From Takakia lepidozioides (taxonomy: Eukaryota > Streptophyta > Takakiopsida > Takakiales > Takakiaceae), in the NCBI GenBank assembly GCA_030704615.1, contig CM060733.1:5334001-5394000 (forward strand): a stretch of DNA of 60,000 nucleotides, written 5' to 3'. A program made the position numbers and the translations under genes. The notes below the pieces were generated by a model, which made no database searches, was not told the DNA's origin, and saw only the letters and a program-made list of their open reading frames with translations. This document shows positions 47,340 through 57,860 of this stretch, piece by piece (the stretch's first letter is position 1; each line of letters starts with the position of its first letter).

Positions 47340-47532
47340 CAAAGATAAAGATAAAGATAAAGTTTCTTTAACGTCCAGTGAATTTACAGAGCCTACTGCT
47401 CAGCTCAACACAGAGGCCATCGAGGGCCCAATGGACGGTCTGAAGGCACATGTTGAAGGATTGAACCCAGGATCACCTAGGTTATGCACAGGCAAGGTAC
47501 AAACACCCAACCATTGGGCTATCTGCTCAAGT
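47340..47532 (-). mobile_element. tRNA-derived SINE with (TTTATC)n tail
   Basis: Read on the minus strand: an A box (GATAGCCCAATGGTTGGG), a B box (CTGGGTTCAATCCTTC, about 47473–47458), a body ending GAGCAGTAGGCTCTGTAAAT and TCACTGGACGTTAAAGAAAC, then a tail of TTTATC repeats (47340–47362). The head, body and tail give a complete SINE layout. Confidence 0.7.
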
Positions 47533-47663
47533 GCGCAAATCCACAAAGAAAGGGATTCCTGCCGAATATTTCTCATCATAGCACTGACGAGACTTACAAT
47601 TGACCATTACTGGCACATGTCGGTATAGATTACACTATATTGTTACAGCGGAAAGAGAGATAA

Positions 47664-47950
47664 AAGATAAACTTAGTTTCTTTAATGTCCAGTGAATTTA
47701 CAGAACCTACTGCTCAACATGCACAGAAAGAGAGAGAGAGAGGACCAGCGGAAAGGCAACATAAATAATAGTCACTTCCCTTTAGGAGGTAGGAAGGATG
47801 ACGCCTCCCCAAGGAAGTGTAAATTATGGTGTCTCTTTGTTCATCCCAAGGAACTACTGCCTTCCGTTGGAAGGTTGACACTTTGAACCATAGACACCAA
47901 GGTTATGCACAGGCAAGGCAAAAACTCCCAACCGCGGGCTACCTACTATA
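47664..47950 (-). mobile_element. tRNA-derived SINE, second copy
   Basis: On the minus strand, GTAGCCCGCGGTTGGGAG (A box region) and ATGGTTCAAAGTGTC (B box, about 47890–47877) are followed by GGAAGGCAGTAGTTCCTTGG, as in the SINE at 18948–19145. The 3' end is the same GAGCAGTAGGTTCTGTAAAT and CACTGGACATTAAAGAAACT as in the neighbour at 47340–47532. A block of about 90 bp in the middle is not shared. Confidence 0.65.
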
Positions 47951-48406
47951 GTGTAGGTAGAGCTAATGAGACAAAATTGCTTGTGTCCAATCCAAACCAA
48001 GCTAGTCCATTCATATGAAGTGTTAGAAAGTGTTTGATGATTGGTAATTAGATTGAATCATAATGTCATATTTAATATATGTCTATCAACACTCTTGACA
48101 TTTGCTTTGTCATTTCAACAATTGTATTTTGTGAATGACTTTGCAATGAAGATGAAGGTGTACAAATGGATTGTATGTTCTTTTTAGCAAGATCAAAAAC
48201 ATGCAGTTAGCGAGAGAATTGCACTCGGATAAATTCCACTCATTACAATCCGATCAAAATCAATGTAAACAGAAAAGCTTCCTCCCAAACTTGTGTAAGT
48301 TATATATAGGGTAGCGCCCTGGGTGGAGGGCATTCCCAGATTTAAGGGCCTCATGCTGAGGGCAGTAGCCCCAGGGGAAGGCCCAGGGAATGCCCGACAC
48401 GAGGGG

Positions 48407-48894
48407 TGTCAAGTCATTTTACCACTAGTGTGAAACTAGCTAGGAAATAGCTAGCTTTTACATATTGACATTTGGGATTGGCCCAAGTGTCAACCCAGGG
48501 GTCAAGGCATATTCAGGCCCTGGAGTGGTTATCTTCACGGCAAGCGCGGGAGGCTCATCTTTCTCGAGTTGAGCCTCACCGCGCCTAGCTATGGCGTCGT
48601 AGTGTGGATTCCCCATGGCGTGGGGTGCACTTGGCTTGACTTGTATTTGAGTGATGAGGTTATATATGCATGAATTTATGCTTCAGATTTGTGTGCTCGT
48701 GCTTGTATTCTTCTTCGTTGTGTGGACTAGTGACTGCCATAGTGGGCAGCATAGTGGCAGCCTAGTGACTGACTAGTTGTAGCCTAGTGGTTGGACTAGT
48801 GGTGAACTAGTGATATACTAGTGTGTGGCATGCACATGTGTTGTGTGGTTTTGGACAGCGATGTAGTTGTGTAGCGATATGTATGCGCACGACA
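48407..48894 (+). mobile_element. LTR of the right-end retrotransposon family (copy A)
   Basis: Begins TGTCAAGT and ends GCGCACGACA (TG…CA termini), 488 bp. It is flanked on both sides by GGGG (48403–48406 and 48895–48898), a possible 4-bp target duplication in a G-rich context. It aligns along its length with the reverse complement of 54169–54602; shared blocks include GGCTCATCT…CTCGAGTTGAGCC, TTATCTTCACG and GACAGCGATGTAGTTGTG. It is either the 5' LTR of the copy carrying gag at 52767 or a solo LTR. Confidence 0.7.
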
Positions 48895-49779
48895 GGGGCG
48901 TTACCCTACGTAAAGAAATGCCAAAAAAATTTAAAAGAAAATCTAATGACAGATGCATACTGCATTTCGGAATGCACTCGATGGAGCTGATAGGGTGCAT
49001 TCCGTCGGGTGGAATGCACCTTGATGAATTCTGCTTTTTAACGGTACGATAAATACAAACAAAAGTTTTTGGCAATGCTTTGCGGTGTCATTACATCCTG
49101 AATGGATATTGCCAGGTTCGAGTTGTTTTGTAGCACTTGTGTTTTCATGAGAAGCGGTTCAGCCTAGAGTGCAGGGATCCGTGCATGAGCCTATCCAAAG
49201 TGGATAGAGTGCAAAGGCGAACAGGTTGCAGGTTTGCAATGGATAGAGAGGCGGGTAGCCTATGTTGAAGAGCGGCGTTGCATAGCTCAACGCTATGGCA
49301 ACCAAGTTTGGGCTTCTAGTGTGAAGCGGGGGAGATGTTGGTCTCGAGTGGGTGAACTGGTGGTCGTCTTCTTCAGCTGCAGGCCAAGTTAAGGAGCTGC
49401 AGCAATGTGGAGCTGCGAGGGTGTTAGATGTAAGTCACAGTTATCGGGAGCTCCAACTTCAAGCTCATAAGGAGGTATGAGTGAAGAGAGATGGCTGATT
49501 TCTCTTGTATGCAAGCCAATGCATTTGTGGCTATGTTGAGTTGGGGGTTTCAATCTGAAACTCCAGCGGTATGAGGGCTCTTGCCATGGCAAGAGCGGGG
49601 CTGGAACAGGAGCTAAGAGGTGCGGCAAGGCCATGAAATATGCACCTAGGGTTTCAGAGCTTGGAAGAAAAGTTCTTGCACCACAAGAGGAGTGTCTTGT
49701 GGCTGGAAATGTAAGCCTTAGGGTTTCAGGAGCTTGGCAAGGGCTGTGGAGTGCTTAGTCTTGTCTTAGAGAGCATCAA

Positions 49780-50250
49780 GGAGCCAAGGAGCCAAGATAG
49801 GGGCTGATATCTCTTGTGTGAAGAGGTTGCATGTATGGAGCATGTATTTAGCTCATTGAAGCTTCCATCTTCAAGCTTGGAGGGCAAGCAAGGAAGAGGG
49901 AAGGGCTGACTTCCCTTATGTGAGGGCAATGCATGTGTGGAGCATGCTATCAGCCTGGTGAAGGCTTGCACTTTCAGGTGTGGGAGTGCAAGAAAGGAAG
50001 GAAGGGGCTGGTTTCCCTATAGGGCATGTGGAGCATGCTTTCAGCCTGCTGAAGCTTGTATTTTCAGGTTTGTGGGTGCAAGAAATGAAGCAAAGGAGCT
50101 GATTCTCTTATGGTGAGAGTGGGGCATGTGTGGAGCATGCCTTCAGCCCATTGAGGCTCTTGTTTTCAAGCTTTAGAGAGCTAGAACGACGGAAGGTCTA
50201 GGGCTGGTTTCCACTTGGAGTGAAAGAAAAGACTTGTAGGGCCTATGTGA
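49780..50250 (+). repeat. Degenerate ~120-bp tandem repeat
   Basis: About four units, each with GGGCTGATTTCCCTT-like text, a GTGTGGAGCATG box, TCAGCCTGNTGAAGCTTG-like text, TTTCAGG and GGGTGCAAGAAAGGAAG-like text. Weaker copies extend left to about 49480. Non-coding. Confidence 0.6.
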
Positions 50251-50639
50251 GTTGGGGTTTCAACTTCAAGCTTGAAGGGAGCGCAACTCTTGAAGCAGCA
50301 GGTGTAGGGGGCTGGAATAGGCTCTAAGACAGATGCTATGGCCAAGGAGAGTGCTTGAATGAGTGCTCACAAGGGCTAGGAACCAGCAGGGCTTGGTTGT
50401 TTGCCATTGAGTTTAGTGGCGTGTTTGGGGAGGCTAAGTGAGAAAGAAGGCTTGGTTTGTGGCAATCACCTCATGGCTTAGGGCTACTATGGTGGTGTGT
50501 GGGAGCCGAAAGAGCAAGAATACCTTGCTGATTTCCTCACAGCCGCCATAGCTCGGTGGAAAGAAGCCTAGAGTCCAAGAGACACAAACCCTAGCTTGGC
50601 GTGGCTAAACCCCTTGGAGAAATGACTAAACTGCCAGAG

Positions 50640-52080
50640 CGGCCATGGATGGGGCTGTGACGGGCCGTCCCTGTGGCCTTGGGGGCTGTGAGGGGCTGTG
50701 AGGGGCTGTGCCGGGCTGCGCCGGTGGCCTTCGGGGCTGTGAGGGCCTGTGAGGGCCTGTGCCGGTGGCCTTCAGGGCTGTGACGGGCTGTGAGGGCCTG
50801 TGACGGGCTGCGCCAGGGGCCTTGGGGGCTGTGATGGGCTGTGAGGGGCTGTGCCAGTGGCCTTTTGGGGCTGTGATGGGCTGTGAGGGGCTGTCATGGG
50901 CTGCGCCCCTGGCCTTTGGGGCTGTGACGGGCTGTGAGAGGCTGTGACAGGCTGTGCCCGTGGCCTTTGGGGCTGTGATGGGTTGTGAGGGGCTGTGACA
51001 GGCCGTGCCTGAGGCCTTTGGGGTTGTGACGGGCTGTGACGGGCTGTGACGGGCCGTGCCTGAGGCCTTTGGGGCTGTGACGGGCTGTCAGGGGCTGTGT
51101 CAGGCCGTGCCTGAGGCCTTTGGGGCTGTGAGGGGCTATGACAGGCTGTGGCGGGCTGTGATAGGCTGTGCCCAGTGGCCTGTGGGGATGTGACGGGTTG
51201 TGAGGGGCTTGACAGGCTGTGCCCCGTGGCCTGTGGGGCTGTGACGGGCTATAAGGGGCTGTGACAGGTTGTACCCTGTGGCCTGTGGGGCTGTGACGGG
51301 CTACAAGGGGCTGTGACAGGCTGTGGCCTGTGGCCTGTGGGGCTGTGACGGGCTGTGCCTAGTGGCCTGTGGGGCTGTGACGGGCTGTGCAGGGCTGTGA
51401 CGGGCTATAAGGGGCTGTGACAGGTTGTACCCTGTGGCCTGTGGGGCTGTGACGGGCTACAAGGGGCTGTGACAGGCTGTGGCCTGTGGCCTGTGGGGCT
51501 GTGACGGGCTGTGCCTAGTGGCCTGTGGGGCTGTGACGGGCTGTGCAGGGCTGTGATAGGTTGTGGCGAGCTGTGACAGGCTGTGGCTGTGACAGGCTTG
51601 TGGGGCTGTGATAGGCTGTGGCCAGGTGTGACAGGCTGTGATGGGCTGTGGCGGGCTGTGACAGGCTGTGCCCTGTGGCCTGTGGGGCTGTGACGGGCTG
51701 TGAGGGGCTTGACAGGCTGTGCCCAGTGGCCTGTGGGGCTGTGACGGGCTGTGAGGGGCTTGACAGGTTGTGCCCTGTGGCCTGTGGGGCTGTGACGGGA
51801 TGTGACAGGCTGTGGCGAGCTGTGATGGGTGGCGAGCTGTGACAGGCTGTGCCTGTGGCCTGTGGGGCTGTGACGGGCTGTGACAGGCTGTGCCTAGTGG
51901 CCTGTGGGGCTGTGACGGGCTGTGAGGGGCTGTGACAGGATGTGCCCTGTGGCCTGTGGGGCTGTGACGGGCTGTGAGGGGCTGTGGCCTTTGGGGCTGT
52001 GACCCCTGTGACCTGTGTCGGGCTGTGACAGGCTGTGCCCTATGGCCTATGGGGCTGTGAGGTGCTGTGGTGGCCCGTGT
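50640..52080 (+). repeat. GGGCTGTGACGGGCTGTGA minisatellite
   Basis: About 1.4 kb built from GGGCTGTGAC / AGGCTGTG / GGCCTGTGG words organised in loose 40–55-bp higher-order units (…GTGGCCTGTGGGGCTGTGAC…). A 157-bp block is duplicated essentially exactly (51243–51399 and 51400–51556), showing recent expansion. Short frames in it are artefacts. Confidence 0.9.
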
Positions 52081-52766
52081 TGACCTGTGGATGGCCTGTG
52101 CTGACTCGTGGAGGCACTGGTGGACTGCCTAAGGACTGGTATGTGGTCTTGAAGGCCAATTTTGAAGCTCGTGGAGGGCGGTTTGAGGAGTATCTTCATG
52201 ATATTCCCATGGTCATGCAAGTGAGGGAAGAGAGGAGAGGAAGAGTGTTGGGATGAGGGCATGCTGGGGTTAGGCATTGCTTTAGCTTCTCTTCCTCGTA
52301 GTTTCCACCCTCTCATTAGGCCAAGACCTTTCCGTAGGTGGAGGCAAGAGTCAGTCCGGGTTTGGGCTGGGGTGTCCTTGCAGGAGCAACACCGTGGAGT
52401 TGTTTTTGGTGTGGGGGAGTTGTCGTTCTGATTTCTTGTGTTTGGATCCCCTCCATACCTGCATGCTTGACTGTGCGCCATGCTAGTTTTGTGTGGGCGC
52501 TTGTTTTTATAGGTGATTGGTCCGGATTTGATCACCGGCCAGTCCTAGCTGTCGATGGTGAGGCTGGGGTGATGACCAACCAGACCATCATTGTTTCTCC
52601 TGTGGTGAGGTTGGAGGTGATGACCAGCCAACCATAGGTGCTTGCGGTGGATGCAGGTACAGGGTGTAGGCTATGTTAGGAACTTAGTATTCCAAACCAT
52701 AAGCCGCAACAGGTTCTCTACCCGGTTACCTTGTGGAGAGGGGGTTAGGGACATGTTCATGACCGG

Positions 52767-54160
52767 TTGAGTGTCAACACGGAGGTGCCACTAGTTGCTG
52801 GGGACAGTGCCGGTTCGAGCACTAGCGATACTAGTGGGTACACGAGACGAGGTGTGCGGTTTAGGCCACCTTCACCTCTTGTGTCTTCTACGGAAGGTTC
52901 TGATTCGGATTGTGAATCAGGAGGACTCATACAGGCGGTGCAAGTTGTTTCCTTGCCATTGTTGTGGGACACAATGGAGAGATGTATGGAGCTACCAAGG
53001 GGCCACGAAGGTACTCTGGGGCGGTGGGCACCATCGAGTTGGATGATTTTATCCAAGAGTTTGATAGTTGGTGTGATTTGCAGCAAATGCGCAATCCACA
53101 ACTATTTACGCCTTTCATGGCATGGAAGGGGCTGTTTCAGCACCTTGAGGGGCCGCCTATGGATGATTACCATGAGTTCAGGCGGGGGCATGAGGTTGAG
53201 ATCGAGGAGTGGAGGATGTACTGGTCACCCGACTATGTCTCCATCACTAGGGCAGTGGCTACCCCTTTCGCTGCACCCGCAGCTTCAGCAAGTAGCAGAG
53301 GGACTAGTGGGACTGGTGGTACAGTAGCTACGACGTCCACCCAAGCCACTACCGCACCAGCACACTAGTACCCGTGCCTGCTTCAACCCTGTTGTGGAGT
53401 TCTTCGAAGAGTTGAGAGGGAACTACCAAGGGTGAGGACAGAGAAGTTGCGGAGCTTGCAAGAGTTCCAACGGAAGCCGACCGAGAGCTTGAGGGAGGCT
53501 TTCACTCGCATGAGGCGCTTGATAAATGTAACCCAAGGGGTTACGGAAGCTCAGGCGGTCCAATTCTGGTATGGGATATTGGACAATGAGCTGAGGAGAA
53601 GGGTGCGGGATGCAACTCTCCTACAAGCGGCCCAACCCACCTTAGCAAATGTGTTTTTGCTGGCAGAGCGGATAGAGCTCAACATGGAGGAACAAGTGGT
53701 CATGGTGGGATTTGCTAAGGAGACACCACGGGGTAGTGGTGCTCCTAGCCAACCACTACCTCAATGTGCTCAAGGCAAGAAGGGGGCTCAGGTGAAGCTC
53801 AGGGAAGGGCAGAGAGGACCTCATATGCAGGGGTATCTCCCTTCATTTGCTGGCCAACAACGGGCGGATGTGGTGTGCTGGACATGTGGAGGACCCCATG
53901 TCAAGAAGGATTTCCCAGAGGGAGGCAAAGGGCCGGCACATGCACAGCCTGCACAGTTGCAGTGTGGGCATTGTGGCAAGTACGGGCATGGAGAGGCCCA
54001 GTGTTATGGTTTGCATCCTGAGTTGCGCCCAGGCCAGTTCCAAGGGAACAATGGTGGCCGAGGGCAAGGTGTAGTAGCCCAGAGAGGATGAGGTGGTCAG
54101 CCACGAGGTGCAGGCCAAGGGCAAGCTCAACATGGCCAAGGACGCGGAGGTCAGGGTGTT
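52767..54160 (+). pseudogene. Ty3/gypsy-type gag, copy A, cut off by copy B
   Basis: Gag-like sequence in three successive frames. The first starts at ATG 52767 (MSVNTEVPLVAGDSAGSSTS). A shift near 52970 moves to the frame with ELDDFIQEFDSWCDLQQMRN and WKGLFQHLEG. Another shift near 53430 moves to the 219-codon frame 53432–54091 with the capsid-type LQEFQRKPTESLREAFTRMR. Two zinc knuckles follow: a damaged one, CWTCGGPH followed by VKKDF (last Cys replaced by Phe), and an intact CCHC, CGHCGKYGHGEAQC. A Gly/Arg/Gln-rich tail continues past the TGA (54089–54091) until 54168, where LTR sequence begins. Gag packages element RNA into virus-like particles. This copy is inactive. Confidence 0.8.
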
Positions 54161-54168
54161 GACCAAGG

Positions 54169-54602
54169 TGTCGTGCGCATACGTATCGCTACACAACTAC
54201 ATCGCTGTCCAAACCACACCACACATATATGCACAATAAAGCAGTCTGCCACAAAGCTAAAGGACACATACTCTCAACACAAGAAATATGAAATCCATCG
54301 CTATCACTCTTTAAAATAGAAGTCGAGCCAGGGGCACCCCAAGCTATATGGGGACTCCACCCCACAACAACCTACACTCTTATCATAGGCACATTCAGAT
54401 CTAAACGCATGAAGGAGCTCGGTCGCGCAGGCTCAACTCGAGAGAGATGAGCTGCGCGACTGCCGCTCTCGTGAAGATAAGACGGTTCAGGTGTCAAACT
54501 AAACTTGACACCTGATTTAACACTTGACCTAAATCCAAGTGTTAAATATAAATAACTAGCTTTATTCTAGTTGTTTTCACACTATGCTTATTTAACTTGA
54601 CA
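54169..54602 (-). mobile_element. LTR of copy B
   Basis: On the minus strand it starts TGTCAAGTT at 54602 and ends GCGCACGACA at 54169 (434 bp). It aligns with the copy A LTR. It directly abuts the end of the copy A gag, consistent with copy B having inserted there in opposite orientation. The other end of copy B is outside the window, so the target duplication cannot be checked. Confidence 0.7.
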
Positions 54603-54604
54603 GC

Positions 54605-54695
54605 TGTCATGCGCATACGTATCGCTACACAACTACATCGCTGTCCAAACCACACCACACCACACATATATGCACAATAAAGTAGTCTGCCACAA
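54605..54695 (-). mobile_element. Extra LTR 3'-end segment beside the copy B LTR
   Basis: About 90 bp, TTGTGGCAGACTACTTTATT through GCGCATGACA on the minus strand, repeats the last ~90 bp of the adjacent LTR almost exactly. Only two bases (GC) separate its CA end from the TG start of that LTR. It is preceded on the minus strand by a purine tract, so it sits where a 3' LTR would begin. Confidence 0.7.
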
Positions 54696-54709
54696 TCGCC
54701 CCCCTAGCT
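54696..54709 (-). promoter_or_regulatory. Candidate polypurine tract
   Basis: On the minus strand AGCTAGGGGGGCGA lies immediately before the LTR-derived TTGTGGCAG. Polypurine tracts prime plus-strand synthesis just upstream of the 3' LTR, and position and composition fit, though a C and a T interrupt it. Confidence 0.4.
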
Positions 54710-54954
54710 GGTGGATAGGTCCCTCTACCTCCAGATAGCTACAAGATATAATAGCCACAGCCGTACTAAGTCCTCTATCACTGTCCCTATTGTACTCAAA
54801 CTCTATAGACCAAGAGGCCAGGTACAAGAGTAGCCCCATCGTTAGTCGCCGTCTTGCAATCTGTGAACTTGAGCCAGGATCTCGTGTGTTCAAGGTCTCC
54901 TAGTAGCTTGGCATTGCATTTCTTGTTAGCCTTCCATGGTTGTATCCACTCCCA
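54710..54954 (-). other. Untranslated stretch between pol stop and polypurine tract
   Basis: About 245 bases between the PHD finger stop codon and the purine tract, with no supported gene. On the minus strand it contains GACCTTGAACACACGAGATC and a (GGAGGTAGAGGGACC) purine-rich patch near 54715–54730. Confidence 0.4.
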
Positions 54955-56218
54955 CTATCCAATGCAATGTGGACATAACCAATCCCCATCCGGAACCATC
55001 TCAAGAGGTGGAGTCAAGCATCCCATATGCCAACCTCTAGAGCATCGATCACACACCAGCATGGTGGCTGCCCCTCTAGCAGACCCACACAATATGCACC
55101 TCAAACCTGCAGATACGACTGCCAAGTTTGGGTCTATCCTGCCATCGACGTTCGGAAGGTGACATGGCGCACAATTACGCACATGGTCCTTCCAAGTTAT
55201 GCCATCCCGACCCTCCAAGACCAAGACGCCTGAGGGCAAGACCTCTCGAACCCTCAAAATAACACGTCCTGCAGTCACATCCAAGGTCGTAGGAGCAGTC
55301 TGCTGCAGATAGACGTAGTCACTAGGGTTGAATCTCCGAACCCCAGGACGATAGCCCCCACCACGTATGGTAGCATACCTCAACGTCACGGTGTTGTGCA
55401 ATGGCAAGGTTCTCAAAGCCATTGGCATGACTTTCTTGAACAACTCTGCACGTTGCTCACATGCACGTGCCCACACATCCGGATCGTCAAGGTTAAGAAC
55501 TGTAGCAGCTTCTCTGTGAATGGATGTAGGCAAATCCGGCTCTCGGCCAAAGAGAAGAAAGTATGGTGAGAAGAAGGCAAGTGATGCTTGCTTGCTGAAC
55601 CTGTAGCCCATGGCTAACCAGGGTAACTGAAGGTCTCAATCTCCTAGGTGTCCCTTCTGCAAGCCATACTTGCGTAAACCCCTCTTTACTGTCTGAACAA
55701 CTCTCTCTGCCAAGCCATCGGCCTCAGGATGATCCCGAGAAATGGTGCGGTGGTCTATCAAGGCCTTGTCACACAAAGCCTGAAACTCCCCCAAGAACTC
55801 TCTCCCTTGGTCCGTGAGTACCTCAGCTGGAGCACCACCGAATCGGCGAAGTACACAATCCAAGAATGCATACGCAGCTCCCTCACTAGCCTTATCAGGC
55901 AATGGAACCAATTCAATCCACTTGGAGAAGTGCTCCACCATCACCAACACGTACTTGTTGTGGCGCAATGAGTGGCAACGGCCCTGCGAAGTCAAGACTC
56001 CACCTGTAGCCCAATCCCATGATCGGAAGAGGGTGCAATTGTGGAGTAGGGGCGTTGAATGAAGCACACACCCTATCACACACCATGCACCTAGCCACAA
56101 ATTGTTGCACCTCTGTGTGCATACCACGCCACCAATACTGCCCCTGCAGTAGACTATGAGTGCGTCGCACCCCAAAATGCCCCAACTCCTCATGGGCATG
56201 CCGCACTAACCGTGCCCG
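54955..56218 (-). pseudogene. Integrase with C-terminal PHD finger (copy B pol)
   Basis: On the minus strand the H2C2 zinc domain (HAHEELGHFGVRRTH … CMVC, 56206 to about 56080) is followed by the DDE core. The first Asp is in WSLDFAGPLP (about 56000), the second in EVLTDQGREF (about 55810) and the Glu in ADGLAERVVQ (about 55710). A frameshift lies near 55965 and an in-frame TGA at 55636–55638, after which the same frame runs intact to TAG 54955–54957. The tail contains SPYFLLFGREPDLP and a KDHVRNCAPC box. It ends in a complete C4HC3 PHD finger (54958–55104): C-x2-C, then MLVCDRCSRGWHMGCLTPPL, then CPHC. PHD fingers usually read histone H3 tails. Many plant Ty3 integrases end in a chromodomain instead. 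The tip of the protein is the best preserved part. Confidence 0.85.
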
Positions 56219-56241
56219 CTATGTTGGGTGAGGCACAATCC

Positions 56242-57860
56242 TCACTCGACATCCTCCCACACTCGGAGCAGGTGTGTCCCCTCCCACTTGAACCTCTTGG
56301 CTCGTTGTAGGATCCGATCCCTCTCCTTGGCAGTCACAGTGGCTGCAGTGTCTCCAGTGCGGAGGTAGTCCAACACAACTGAATCCTCATGTATATCTTT
56401 GGCGCCACCTTGCTCATTGCTGGCCTCAGGGTCCTCAGACACTTGATCTACAGTCATCCCTGTTGCAGGTCCAACCTGGCCTTCCGCGCCAGATACACAG
56501 AAATGCAGATGCATGCCATCCGGGCACCATTCCTCGTCCGTCTCACCATGCCACCGAGCTCCAGTGTCATCCTGCTGGCTCGTGCATGGATTGCGACTCA
56601 ACCCATCTGCATTGCGATTGACCAAACCTGGTCGATGCACCACCTGAAAGTCATACTCTTGAAGGATTGATGCCCACCGTGCAAGCTTCCCCGTAAGCTT
56701 GTCTGACTCCATCAACCACTTGAGTGGTTTTGGTGATCCGTGACAAGGGTGAAGAGATTGCCATATAGATAGCACCTGAAGTGTGCCACGGCCCACACTG
56801 CAGCTAAGCATTCTCCCTCATATGAGCTATACTTAGACTCTGCAGCATTGTTCGAGCGGCTAGCATAAGCCACTACGAACTCTCTTCCCTCATCATCCAC
56901 CTGTGTGAGCACCGCTCCAAGCCCCAGCATGCTCCAATCTGTATGCAGCTGAAAAGGACGCCCCCTGATAGGTCGTCTCAAGATGGGCGCCGAGGTCAAC
57001 CTCGCCTTGAGCTCTTGAAAAGCTTGTTCTTGCTCATCTTCCCACTGCCACTCCTGGTCCACCTTGGTCAGCTTGGTTAGAGCCTTTGCAATGGCACTAA
57101 ATCCCTTAACAAACCGTCTATAATAGTTTGCTAACCCCATGAAAGCTCGAACTCGGCTCACATCCGTGGGGCGTGGAACCTGTGCAATGGACTCTACCTT
57201 AGTCTGCTGTACCCCCAATCCTCCAGGATATATCATGTGACCCAGATACTCAATCTGGTTGTGGAAAAACTTGCACTTTCCCGGATGTAACTTCAATCCG
57301 TGCGTCCTCAAGCGCTCAAATACCCCCTGAAGGTGTCTCTCATGCTCCTCCACCGTAGCACTAAAGATGATGATGTCATCTATGTAGCACCGAGCAAACT
57401 CCACCCCTGCTAGAATCCTGTCCATGACTCTTTGAAACTCAGCAGGAGCGTTTTTAAGCCCAAATGGTAAGAACCGCCACTGGTATAGGCAATCCTTCCC
57501 GTGCTCATTGATCCCCCAGAATGCCGTCTTTTGCTTATCCGCCTCCTTGATCGGCAACTGGTGATATCCGGATCGTAAATCCAACGTGCTAAAGACCTTG
57601 GAATGCCCAATGGCATCAAAGATCTCCTCTGGTGTCGGCATGGCATACCTATCGGACTTGGTCTGACGATTTACAGGCCGGTAATCACCGCACATACGTC
57701 TCTCCGTCCAATTGCCATAGACATCCTTCTTGGCTGGCATCACTGTGGCTGAAGCATACTCTCCACCAGAGAGCTCCACCAAACCTGCCTCCCAAAGATC
57801 TTGAGTTCTCATCTGAATCAAGACCTCTCCATGTCACTGTATCTATAGGGTCTCCGAAAG
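56242..57860 (-). pseudogene. Ty3/gypsy reverse transcriptase and RNase H (copy B pol)
   Basis: The 369-codon frame 57821–56712 (minus) contains the full RT palm: RMCGDYRPVNRQTKSDRYAM, FSTLDLRSGYHQLPI, FLPFGLKNAPAEFQRVM and the catalytic YIDDIIIFS (about 57380). The thumb/connection follows (YLGHMIYPGGLGV, RAFMGLANYYRRFVKGF), then RNase H (FQLHTDWSMLGLGAVLTQVD, YSSYEGECLAAVWAV). A frameshift near 56740 leads to the RNase H end (LARWASILQEYDFQVVHRPG, NRNADGLSRNP) and a linker to integrase. Another shift near 57825 separates RT from the upstream part (FRRPYRYSDMER). RT copies element RNA and RNase H removes it. All catalytic residues I can check are present, so decay is by indels. Confidence 0.9.

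Larger units (their letters stand above)
48895..52766 (+). other. Repeat-filled region between LTR and gag
   Basis: About 3.9 kb between the copy A LTR and its gag, with no supported gene. The first bases after the LTR do not show the TGGTATCAGAGC primer-binding site common in plant LTR elements. A GGAATGCAC/GTGCATTCC inverted repeat lies at about 48970–49020. Most of the interval is degenerate or short tandem repeats, listed separately. If copy A is one element, this is an unusually long leader. Confidence 0.45.

Noticed and set aside
48328-48395. GGGCATTCCC…GGGAATGCCC inverted repeat next to LTR A
   Set aside because: A single 10-bp arm pair in GC-rich DNA, with no second copy and no adjacent gene. 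Too little to call a site.
51648-51842. A 64-codon frame (RLCPVACGAVTGCEG repeats)
   Set aside because: It is a translation of the minisatellite only.
50640-52080. CRISPR-like regular repeats
   Set aside because: Units are contiguous short tandem repeats with no unique spacers of constant length, and the genome is eukaryotic. It is a minisatellite.
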